The position numbers were made by a program, and so were the translations under genes. From contig NZ_AMSI01000002.1 in NCBI RefSeq assembly GCF_000300515.1, positions 186,001-250,000 of the forward strand: a stretch of 64,000 nucleotides of DNA. Reading direction: 5' to 3'. Below the pieces are notes generated by a model. That model saw only the letters and a list, made by a program, of their open reading frames with translations. It made no database searches and had not been told where the DNA came from. The number at the start of each line of letters is the position of its first letter. Position 1 is the stretch's first letter. Below, piece after piece: positions 8,601-16,500 of this stretch. This DNA comes from Nitratireductor indicus C115. GTDB taxonomy: Bacteria; Pseudomonadota; Alphaproteobacteria; Rhizobiales; Rhizobiaceae.

Positions 8601-11600
8601 CGTAGTCGGACACCTTCTGCACCCCACCAGGTGGCCTGGTCGGATCGCCTTCCGTGCCGTCCGGCGGACGCGATTGTCTGGAAACATCATCGCCATTCGG
8701 GTCCTTGGCCGTCGCCGAGGCGACATTGTCGAGATCGCCCGCATCGATATCGGCCTGGGTGACCGTGTAAGTGCCGGTCACGCTCGTGGTATCGACGGCT
8801 CCGGGCGCCAACGGTCCGGCGAGCGGGCTGCCCGAGACTGTCGCCCGCGAATCCGTGACCACCACATCGGTCAGGGACACATTGCCCGTGTTCGTGACCG
8901 TGAACGTATAGTTCATGACCTCGCCGGCATCGATCAGCCCGTTGCCATTAGCATCGTCATGCGCTGCTTCCTTGACGAAGTCATAGCTGGCATCCATCGG
9001 GGTCTCCAGGCTCGTCGAATCGCCTTCCGCGCCATCCCTCGGACGCGACTGCTTCGAGATGTCGTTGCCCTGCGGATCCTTCGCCGTCGCCGAGGCGACA
9101 TTGTCCACGCTGCCCGAGGCCAGGTCCGCCTCGGTGACCACATAGGTGCCCGTCACCGAGGTGTCGTCTACCGCGCCCGCGGCCAATGTCGGGATGGGGC
9201 TGCCCGATACGGTCGCCTTGGAATCCGTCACCGTCACATCGGTCAGCGTCACGTTGCCGGTATTCTCGACCGTGAACGTATAATTGATCACCTCCCCGGC
9301 ATCCGCCTGCCCATTGCCATTGGCATCATCAAGAACCCCTTCCTTGATGAAGTCATAGGAGGGATTGCGCACGAGCGTCACGACGGTGACGTCATCGGGT
9401 TCTCCATCGCCGTTCGCATCGACATCGGTCGAGTCGGATGGGTCGTCGGACAAATCCGTCACAGCCGTACCGTCTGAAGCCGTGCCTTGCGCGCTGGCCT
9501 GGTTCTCAAATCGCCCGGCATCGATATCCTCGGCAGCCAGAACATGTACGGCAGAGAAAGCACTCGAATTGCTGTCCCCCGGAGCAAGCGAAATCGCTCC
9601 GCCGGAAATCGGAACATTTGGATCGGTCAGGGTGATGTTGTCGATGTTGAGGCCGCCGGTATTGGCGACGGTGAAGGCGTAGTCGATGCTTTCGCCCACA
9701 TCTGGCTGTCCGTTACCGTTGGCGTCGTTCAGCGTTGCGGTTTTCTGAAGTTGGAGACTTGCGGCTATCGCCAGAACGGCGCAGCTCGATGGCGGCGGGT
9801 TCGCTGAACAATCCGGCGGTGTCGTACCCGTCTGATAGGCCCCGTTCGAAATCCTGGCTCCGGGAGGCAGTGGATCGACGACCGTGACAATCGTCGTCAG
9901 CACGAGGGTACCCGGCGTCGATCCGACCTGCGCTGGAACTGTCAAGTTCGACCAGGTGACGGTGCCACCGGGCGATCCCCCCGCATGGCTTCCGCCATTG
10001 TCGGAACTCTGATGGGTGGTGTTCGGATCGAGATTATCGGTTACACCGTAATTCGTAGCATCGGTACTTCCATTATTCGTCAAGGTAATCGTGTAGGTCA
10101 GCTGTTCGCCGGGCTCGGCAATTCCATTGCCATTGGCATCCGTTACCGTCTTGTTCGGCTCAGCCACCGCTGCCGGAGTAGGCTGAAAATCAAAACTGCT
10201 TGTGACGCTGTCGTTCGAGGTGTCATAGTCGACATTGGCAGGATTGCCGTCTCCATCGGGAACGGAGCGTCCCAAAGCCACGCTGAAATCGTGCGTTCCG
10301 CCCGCGGTCGGATAATCCACGGCCACCGGAATGTCGAAGCTTTTCGTGCCACCGGAAGCGCCGGGACTTGCCGCAGCGGCAAGCGGTGACGGATCGAGCG
10401 CGCAGGTGACGAGCTGTCCGCTCACCGCGCAATCGGCCGGCAATGTGCCGTCGACCGACCAACCCGCGGGAAGCGTGGCGACCAGGGTATAACCGTCACT
10501 TCCGGTTGCTCCAGGTCCGTAATTCGTCGCCGTCATGGTGAGAGTCTGCGGCTCGGCATAGCCCGTGAAAGTCGCCGGCGGCGTCATGGTCACGGCGATA
10601 TCCGGCCGGCCGGCAACCGTCAACGTACAGGTGTTGTCCTGACGTAGTGCCAATGTCTGGCCCTGCGCGCAGGACCCCAGTTCCACATAGGTGTTCGTGT
10701 CAATTCCGCTTGGGCGCTGCCCTGCAGTGGCACCGTAGTCAGCACCATTGTGGACATAGAGTTCATACATTTCCTGAAATTCGGCAGCATCGTTGGCGGA
10801 AACGCTCGCATAAGGCAATTTTCCGACGCCCTCGGTCATGGCCGTGCTGTTTCGGGTCAGATCCACGAGCCAGCCTGTGCCACCGATCGATTGGTCCCAA
10901 GCGAAATTGTCGAAGGTCAAATGGGCGGAATGGCGCGCCTGGGAGAAATTAGCGCATCGGGCCTTGATGCCGTCATACCCCACGCCGCCCAGCTGGATGG
11001 CATAGCCATAGGTGACGTCCTGTGAGCCGCAGAAGGGGCCGCGGGAGGTGTGCGTGCCATTGTTTTCAACATTGCCGGCGTCACGTCGAACCACCGGCAC
11101 TGACGAATCGAGTTGAATCCAGTCTCCGGCTGCAAGCATGACGGGACGACATGCGATGCCCACCTGGCTCGCCCAGCGGTCACCGCCCGCATTAGATATC
11201 CGATCCCGTCCATAAAAATAGAAGGCGATTTCGCCAGCCGGGCATGTCGCGGTTTGCGGGGTGCCTGAATTTGCATATGCGCGGCCACTGACAGCGGATG
11301 GTACGCCCAGCGTTACCGCCGTGCCATCTGTGGTAATAGACGCGCATGATAGATCGACTCTACCGGTCATGCCAATCGCGGTCGTGGTTCCGCTGACGAT
11401 GTCCGAATGGGTAACGCCGACGAGGAACTGGCCGGCGGGGCATGCTGTGGAACCCGTTCCGTTTTTATCGATGCCGATCAAACCGCTGATGGCTTCACCT
11501 TGAATTCCAATTCCCTGCTGTGCGAACGCTGGCCCCGTCTCAATCATTGCCGCAGCAATGCCGCATACCATCAGCACCAACATTGAGGTCACGTACCGCC

Positions 11601-11718
11601 GGAAAGGACCCACTTCCCTGAGAGAAGTTGAAACAGACTCCAGATCACGCGTACCTGCCAACAATTTGCAACGATGAGTTTCTGAATTCGATGGTAATAT
11701 CTGAGGCAGGTAGAGCAT
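5665..11718 (-). CDS. giant secreted DUF11/DUF7507 repeat protein with SdrD-B-like and OmpA-like C-terminus
   Basis: A 2017-residue protein, probably a surface stalk or adhesin. The start is preceded by GAGGA five bases before ATG. Residues 1-45 are an unusual extension before a hydrophobic segment (about 46-65) ending GPAFAQQ, a likely signal-peptide cleavage site. A unique head region runs to about 370. About ten tandem immunoglobulin-like DUF11/DUF7507 modules follow, most with the signature DANGNGxxDAGExxxYTFTVTNTGNxxLTDV. Near the C-terminus are an SdrD-B-like domain (FDCGDILGKVFDDKNRNGYQ) and about 130 residues resembling a degenerate OmpA-like region (DLTDEAFDRGMIELRPEW, then LRLSYYGADSRSKLVARRL). 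There is no LPXTG, so cell-envelope retention through the C-terminus is inferred. A paralogue in pieces lies upstream. Confidence 0.8.
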   Translation of the reverse strand: MLYLPQILPSNSETHRCKLLAGTRDLESVSTSLREVGPFRRYVTSMLVLMVCGIAAAMIETGPAFAQQGIGIQGEAISGLIGIDKNGTGSTACPAGQFLVGVTHSDIVSGTTTAIGMTGRVDLSCASITTDGTAVTLGVPSAVSGRAYANSGTPQTATCPAGEIAFYFYGRDRISNAGGDRWASQVGIACRPVMLAAGDWIQLDSSVPVVRRDAGNVENNGTHTSRGPFCGSQDVTYGYAIQLGGVGYDGIKARCANFSQARHSAHLTFDNFAWDQSIGGTGWLVDLTRNSTAMTEGVGKLPYASVSANDAAEFQEMYELYVHNGADYGATAGQRPSGIDTNTYVELGSCAQGQTLALRQDNTCTLTVAGRPDIAVTMTPPATFTGYAEPQTLTMTATNYGPGATGSDGYTLVATLPAGWSVDGTLPADCAVSGQLVTCALDPSPLAAAASPGASGGTKSFDIPVAVDYPTAGGTHDFSVALGRSVPDGDGNPANVDYDTSNDSVTSSFDFQPTPAAVAEPNKTVTDANGNGIAEPGEQLTYTITLTNNGSTDATNYGVTDNLDPNTTHQSSDNGGSHAGGSPGGTVTWSNLTVPAQVGSTPGTLVLTTIVTVVDPLPPGARISNGAYQTGTTPPDCSANPPPSSCAVLAIAASLQLQKTATLNDANGNGQPDVGESIDYAFTVANTGGLNIDNITLTDPNVPISGGAISLAPGDSNSSAFSAVHVLAAEDIDAGRFENQASAQGTASDGTAVTDLSDDPSDSTDVDANGDGEPDDVTVVTLVRNPSYDFIKEGVLDDANGNGQADAGEVINYTFTVENTGNVTLTDVTVTDSKATVSGSPIPTLAAGAVDDTSVTGTYVVTEADLASGSVDNVASATAKDPQGNDISKQSRPRDGAEGDSTSLETPMDASYDFVKEAAHDDANGNGLIDAGEVMNYTFTVTNTGNVSLTDVVVTDSRATVSGSPLAGPLAPGAVDTTSVTGTYTVTQADIDAGDLDNVASATAKDPNGDDVSRQSRPPDGTEGDPTRPPGGVQKVSDYDFVKDAAHDDANGNGLMDAGEIINYTFTVTNTGNTTLTDVTVTDDRATVSGSPIPTLAPGTVDNTSVTGVYTITQADIDAGKIENVASATAKDPDGNDVSKQSAPPGGNPGDPSGFPEVETVSDYDFVKEATHDDANGNGRVDVNETINYVFTVENTGNTTLTDVVVTDSKATVSGSPIPTLAPGAVDATSVTGVYTVTQADIDSGNVENTATATAKDPKGNDITQTSRPPGGNPGESTDFPVEGKGEFDLVKDVTLNDANGNGFADAGETLSYAFTVTNTGNVSLTDIVVTDSKATVSGSPIAGPLAPGDSDTSATGSYTIQQADVDSGSFENTASAVAKDPKGEDVTAVSRPPDGAPGDTTVITFEANPSVKLELVDTLVDLDGDGFPEPGETVTYAFRIINTGNVTLSGLSIASLDVSSVDIVVPADITPLAAVPVSGGPISSLLPGAEDTGTFTASHPLTAADIEDGRIDATALVTGSAPNGDPVSDISNDPDSSGTVGGEGQSDNPTVTLLPQKLSLALEKSGAYQGAPGRFAEAGDTILYTFTVTNDGNVPASDVKPADPGPTFNGKPATGALSAFSPASANLDPGQSQDFTASYTLSDADVANAQNVEDGIVNKATAEGTGLKGRKAQAPEAMAIVNLPGFAITKMTPLSEVRRGGRVPYTIRVKPLGLSGSMVTNIVDQTPVGFAYVSGTATLDGNPATPKVEGRRLVFENVTLQNEQAVEIGLTLAVTAAAKPDEYVNRAWVEDLTGNVISFIARAVVEVVVEAVFDCGDILGKVFDDKNRNGYQDAGEPGLPGVRVATVKGLLVTSDQHGRFHVACAELPDQRIGTNYILKLDPRSLPSGYRITTENPRVVRLTAGKASEFSFGASIGRVVRLDLTDEAFDRGMIELRPEWRERVSRLITVLDQEPSVLRLSYYGADSRSKLVARRLKAVRKLIADEWRNVGGRYRLEIETRAETGAPASTLSGPVYK

Positions 11719-11979
11719 AATATCCTCGTTCGAGTAATCGATTCTAATTGCCCCCGCAGAAGCGACGACACATCAGCAAACACTGGGATAGATAAAGCCC
11801 TCTCCGCCAGTTTCCGGGAGGTATTGTTACTGTTGGGAGTGACACGAAAGGCCAGCTCCCAAACTCTGGAAGAAACGCACCCACAGGCTGGTTTCTATCT
11901 GCTTCTTGTTTGAACACTGGTTTCGACCCTCGCCTCGATATCGAGGCGATAGCAACCGCCGGCACTGGCCCGTTCCTAG
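11719..11979. other. spacer with promoter region of the giant gene and a paralogue tail
   Basis: This 261-bp gap holds the upstream region of the giant gene (its GAGGA ribosome-binding site is next to 11718) and, at its right end, a fragment coding for the C-terminal tail of another family member (annotated separately at 11895-11977). No confident -35/-10 pair was seen. Confidence 0.5.
11895..11977 (-). pseudogene. C-terminal tail remnant of a third giant-repeat paralogue
   Basis: Read on the minus strand, this encodes ERASAGGCYRLDIEARVETS followed by VQTRSR and a stop. It aligns with the final residues of the two long family members (SIGGRYRLDIETRSETGSPA and NVGGRYRLEIETRAETGAPA). The fragment starts two bases from the left end of the IS3 element, so the rest of the gene was lost or displaced by the insertion. 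The match covers about 26 residues with the invariant YRLDIE core, and the strand and position are right for a C-terminus. Confidence 0.72.
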
Positions 11980-12031
11980 TGCTCTGATCCCGAACTTTGG
12001 AGCTCTGAAGGCTGGAGTTTCCCGGCTTTCT

Positions 12032-12887
12032 TCACGGTGACGGGGTGGCTTCGCCACCGGGATTTTGTAATGCGATCGGGACGTTGTATCCGATCGCCGA
12101 GTGAGGCCGAACCTCGTTGTAGTATCTACGCCAATCCTCCAACTTTTCGCGGGCATCCGCAAGACTCAGGAACCAGTGTGCGTTCAAACACTCGGCCCGC
12201 AGCTTGCTGTTGAAGACTTCGATGAAGCCGTTGTCCGTAGGCTTGCCCGGCCGTGAGAAGTCGAGGTGACGTCGTTCGCATAGGCCCACAGATCGAGGTC
12301 CCGGGAGATGAACTCGCTGCCATTATCGACCTTGATCGTCTTGGGATAGCCGATACGGCCACATACTCGCTCGAGCGTCTGGACGACATTCTCGCCGCGA
12401 TAGGAGAAGCGCGGATCGACCGCTGGGCAATAGCGGGAATGCGTGTCGACAATGGTCAGGACACGGAGCTTCTTGCTGGTCGCGAGCTGGTCATGGACAA
12501 AATCCATGGCCCACACATCGTTCGGTCCGATGACCTCCTGGCGATCCTCCCTGAGCTTGGCCTTGACCCGTCGCTTGGGGTACTTGTTCCTGAGCTGTAG
12601 TCCCAACTCACTGTAAATCCTACGGGTCTTCTTCATGTTGATCGTCCATCCCTCACGACGCAACAGCACGTGGACACGCCGGTAGCCGTAGCGAACCTGC
12701 GTCTCGCAAATCTCCTTGATCCTTCGTTCGAGCGAGGCCTGACCGGTGCGACAGGACTTGTAGTGGTAGGTGGAAGGTATCGAACTTCAATGCCTTGCAG
12801 GCCCGTCTGATCGATATCCCCCAGTCCACCAGCATCCCGTCGACCAGCTTGCGCTTCCGGGCAGGCCTCAGAGCTTTCGGCGAATGA
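12032..12887 (-). pseudogene. IS3 transposase OrfB, two frameshifts
   Basis: DDE integrase-type transposase. Pieces of one protein are spread over frames: a start region reading SPKALRPARKRKLVDG and MLVDWGISIRRACKALKFDT; a catalytic core with VWAMDFVHDQ (first Asp) and IKVDNGSEFISRDL (second Asp); and a C-terminal piece with PTDNGFIEVFNSKLRAECL (Glu) and WRRYYNEVRPHSAIGYN. One apparent extra base near 12778 breaks the frame after KFDT, where STYHYKSC is expected. One missing base near 12270 breaks it after LWAYANDV. Programmed frameshifting in IS3 occurs between orfA and orfB, so these internal shifts are inactivating mutations or sequence errors. Confidence 0.82.
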
Positions 12888-13155
12888 CGTCCTGCAGCAT
12901 CTCGCGATCAACCGTCAGGTCAGCGACGGTCTTCTTCAGCCGACGCATCTCATCTGGCAACAGTCCAGCATACTTCCTCTTCCAGTTGAAATAGGTCGCC
13001 TGGCTGATCCCGGCCTTGCGGCAGATCTCTGCCACGGACACGCCGTCATCGCCCTGCTTCAGAATGAACGCCTTCTGCGCGTCCGAAAACTTCGATGCCT
13101 TATCGCTCTCCGTTCCATTCCAGCCAGAGAAACCTAAGCGGAAAAATCTAACCAA
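12868..13155 (-). CDS. IS3 transposase OrfA (helix-turn-helix subunit)
   Basis: A 95-residue OrfA; the recognisable part begins about residue 14 at GTESDKASKFSDAQKAF. The HTH is GVSVAEICRKAGISQATYFNWKRKYAGL, followed by a short basic coiled-coil and the family ending REMLQDVIRRKL. Compared with IS407-group relatives, the stretch between EMRRLK and KTVADL looks about ten residues short, as if one RLK-to-RLK leucine-zipper segment was deleted. That is a judgement from memory of the family. The first dozen residues of the long ORF are probably not native. Confidence 0.75.
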   Translation of the reverse strand: MVRFFRLGFSGWNGTESDKASKFSDAQKAFILKQGDDGVSVAEICRKAGISQATYFNWKRKYAGLLPDEMRRLKKTVADLTVDREMLQDVIRRKL

Positions 13156-13176
13156 AAGCGATCCAGTTTGCGCGGA

Positions 13177-13314
13177 TCAGAGCACACGAGAAAGACAGCG
13201 GATCGAAACCAAGGTTGAGAAAGCTTTTCTCTGAACCTGCGCTTCAGCCGTTCCGCCTGACGCAAGGATCATCAGCGCGACCGGAAATGGTATCATCATG
13301 CGGGGCTGTCTCAT
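13177..13314 (-). pseudogene. signal-peptide stub of a disrupted secreted protein (third paralogue N-terminus)
   Basis: A 45-codon frame on the minus strand begins MRQPRMMIPFPVALMILA and continues SGGTAEAQVQRKAF. This is a basic N-terminus, a hydrophobic core and an A-E-A cleavage site. Its stop (13177-13179) lies inside the IS terminal repeat. A GAGGAG stretch lies upstream but at a spacing that better fits another ATG seven bases earlier, in a different frame. Together with the C-terminal tail on the other side of the IS, it is best read as the start of a third giant-repeat gene cut by the IS. The link between stub and tail is inferred from strand and position; the 20 mature residues do not visibly match the paralogues. 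Confidence 0.55.
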
Positions 13315-13567
13315 TTTCCATCAGGCGCTCCTCACTGCATTGATTGCATTTCGAGTGTCTACCCCAATAGGCATGTTGTGAATCCCATCGCATATCAGGC
13401 GGTGGTTAAGACCCTTATCGGGCAGAGTGCTGGTACTGAATGTGGAAGAACAGATGTCCCGCGCAGGCGAAACAGTACAATGGCAGTCCCACACCGTCAG
13501 TTATCGGCATGTATTATTACCGTTAGCAGCCGGCACAAACCTGCCGGCTGCTTTTCTCCGGACGCGA
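13185..13567. other. 383-bp spacer right of the IS
   Basis: Holds most of the signal-peptide stub and, from 13315 to 13567, sequence with no convincing gene. The only structure seen there is a hairpin near 13528-13555. It is the expected position for the promoter of the disrupted third gene, but no clear promoter motif was found. Confidence 0.5.
13528..13555 (+). terminator. GC-rich hairpin with short T-run
   Basis: Arms gcagccggca and tgccggctgc flank a six-base loop and are followed by tttt on the plus strand. The gene that needs a terminator here (ending at 13568) is on the minus strand, where no U-run follows, so the functional direction is uncertain. Confidence 0.45.
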
Positions 13568-16500
13568 TCACTTGTAGCCCGGCGTCTTGCCTGCTCTCGC
13601 TGGGCTTCCGGTCTCGGACCTGGTCTCGATGTCGAGCCTGTAGCGGCCACCAATGCTCAGCCACTCTTCCGAGATCGCCTTGCTTACGGTCCTCAGCCTG
13701 CGCGCGGCGAGCCGGCTGCGGCCATCGGCGCCGTAATAGCTCAGCCGCAGGACCGATGGCTCCTGGTCGAGCACCGCGATGAGCTGGTTCAGGCCGGAAA
13801 GCCATTCCGGCCGAAGTTCAACCATGCCGCGTTCGAACGCGTCGTCCGTCAGGTCCAGCCGCACCACACGCCCGATCGAGGCGCCGAACGAGAACTCCGA
13901 CACCTTGCCCGCCGTCAGGCGAACAACCCGCGGGTTCTCCGTCGTGATGCGATACCCCGAAGGCAGCGACCGTGGATCGAGCTTGAGGATGTAGTTCGTG
14001 CCGATCCGCTGGTCGGGAAGCTCAGCACAGGCCACATGGAAGCGCCCATGCTGGTCCGAGGTCACCAGCAGGCCTTTCACAGCCGCCACCCGCACGCCTG
14101 CCAGGCCAGGCTCGCCCGCATCCTGATAGCCATTGCGGTTCCTGTCGTCGAACACCTTGCCAAGAATGTCGCCACAGTCGAACACCGCCTCGATCACGAC
14201 CTCGACCATAGCGGTGGCAACAGACGAGAGCACGGTTCCCGCATCGTTCTCCAGCCAGGCCCGGTTGATATATTCGCCAGGCTTGGCACTGGCCGTTACC
14301 GTCAGAACGAGCCCGATCTCGACAGCCTCCTCGGGCTGAAGCGACACGTTCTCGAACGCAAGCCGCCGACCGTCGATCCTTGCCGTCACCGGCGCTCCGC
14401 GCAGCGTCGCGCTGCCGGGAACAAAGCTGAAGCCCTGTGGAATCTGGTCGAGCACCGTGACCTTCGTCTCTTCCGGAATACCCAGCGAGCGGACCCGGAT
14501 CACATAGGGTACCCGCCCGCCACGCCGCACCTCCGACAGCGGCGTCATCTTGGAGATGACGAAGCCCGGCAGGTTCAGCACCGCCGACGCCTCGGACGAG
14601 CCCGCCGCGCCCTTCGGTCCCTGACCTTGCGCGCGCGCCGTGTTCTTCACCGCATCCTCGATATTCCTGGCATTGGCGATGTCCGCATCGCTCAAGACAT
14701 AGGTCGCAGTGAAGGTCTGGCGCTCCCCAGGGGCAAGGCTCGCCTCAGCCGGCATATAGGCCGAGAGACGGCCCGTCGCCGCTTTCCCGCCGAAGTTCGG
14801 CCCGTCATCCTCGGGCACCACGCCGCTCAGCGAGACATTGCCTTCGTTCACGATCTCGAAGGTATAGAGGATCGTGTCCCCCGCCTCCAGAACCTCGTTG
14901 GGGGACCACTGGAACGCCCCGGACTTCTCGATCCCCAGAAGCGCCTTCTGCTCGAGTGGCGTCCGCGTCGGGTCATCAGGCTTTCCGTCGCCGTCACTGT
15001 CCTCATTGCTCGTATCGCTCGGATCGTCCGACAGGACGGAGACTTCCTCGCCGCCGGACCCTTTGCCCACCGCCCTCGCCGTCCCGGCGATCCCCCCCGC
15101 ATCGATGTCGGCCTGGGTCAGGACATAGCTTGCCGTGAACGTACCTGTATCCTCGCCCCCCGGCGCAAGCGAAGCGAGCGGGCCGCCCGAGACCGTGACC
15201 GTGCGCGCGCCTGAGGCGCCGCCATCCTCCAGCACCGAGAGCGAGGCGATCGAAACATCGCTCAGCGTGGCATTGCCCACATTCCTGACGATGAAACGGT
15301 AGCTGACGCTCTCGCCGGCATCCGCAATGCCATTGCCGTTGCCGTCCACGAGAACCGCCGTCAGTTCCAGAACGATATCCGCCTTGCGTTCGAATTCGAC
15401 AATGGTCGGCCCCGTGCCCTCGGGAGGCCGCGAGGGCCATTCCAGATCCTCGCCGCCGGGCCCCTTTGCCTTCAGGAGCGCCGTGTTCTCGACCTTGCCC
15501 GCATCCACATCCGCCTGCGTGATGCTGTAGACCGCGGTGAAAGTGGTGCTGTCGCTGTTGCCCGGTTCGAGGCTGGCAAGCGGCCCGCCCGAAACCGTGA
15601 CCTTGGCATCGCTGACCGTGAGGTCCGTCAGCGTCACATTGCCCGTGTTCCGTGCCGTAAAGCTGTAGCTGATCGTTTCTCCGGCATCGGCCAGGCCATT
15701 GCCGTTCGCGTCGTTCAGCATGGCGCTCTTGATGAACTCCGCCTCCGGCTTGCGTTCGATGGTCACCGACACATCGCCGGAGGAGGCGCTGAGCGACGTT
15801 CCATCCGGCCCGCTCCCCGACACGCTCGCCTCGTTCAGCACCACGCCGGCATCGATATCCGCCTGGGTCAAGGGATAGGAGGCGCTGAAGGTCGAACTGT
15901 CGCTGGCGCCCGGCGCGAGCGTGGCAAGCGGCCCGCCCGAAACCGAAACGAGCGGATCGCTGACCGTGAGGTTCGACAAGGTCACATTGCCCGTGTTCGT
16001 CACCACGCATTCTCAACGGTGAACGCGTAGTCGATATGATCGCCTATATCGGCAACGCCATTGCCATTCGTATCCCTGTAGGTGGCAGTCTTGGTCAGCG
16101 AGACTTTCTCGCTGGCCGGAAGCATGATCGTGGTCTCGCCTTCGTCGTGAATGTCGTTGCCCGCAGGCGAGCGCGCAAGCGCTGTTGCCGTGTTCTCGAG
16201 TCGGCCCGCATCGATATCCGCCTGGGTCAGCGGATAGGAGGCGCTGAAGGTCGAACTGTCGCTATCGTTTGGCGCAAGCGTGGCAAGCGGCCCGCCCGAA
16301 ACCGGCGCAAACGGGTCGCTGACCGTGATGTTCGACAGCGTCACATTGCCCGTGTTCGTCACCACGAACGAATAAGAGATCGTCTCGCCCGCATCCGCAA
16401 CGCCATTGCCATTCGCGTCGACAAGGTCCCCCGACTTCTGGAGGCTGATCTTCTCAATGCCGTTGCCGGTCACCATCGTCGTCGCATCATCGCTGACATC

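Larger units (their letters stand above)
11980..13184 (-). mobile_element. decayed IS3-family (IS407-group-like) insertion sequence
   Basis: A 1205-bp element bounded by matching ends: tgctctgatcc at 11980-11990 and its inverse ggatcagagca at 13174-13184. TG...CA termini are usual for IS3. It contains an orfA and an orfB on the minus strand. The bases outside the ends (ctag on the left, cacg on the right) do not form a target duplication, so deletion or recombination followed insertion. Both reading frames carry lesions, so the copy is not autonomous. It separates an N-terminal stub from a C-terminal tail of a giant-repeat gene. Confidence 0.82.

Noticed and set aside
8100-9300. Regular repeats that could be taken for a CRISPR or satellite array
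   Set aside because: The period of roughly 360 bases corresponds to protein modules in one open frame; there are no short identical repeats with unique spacers.
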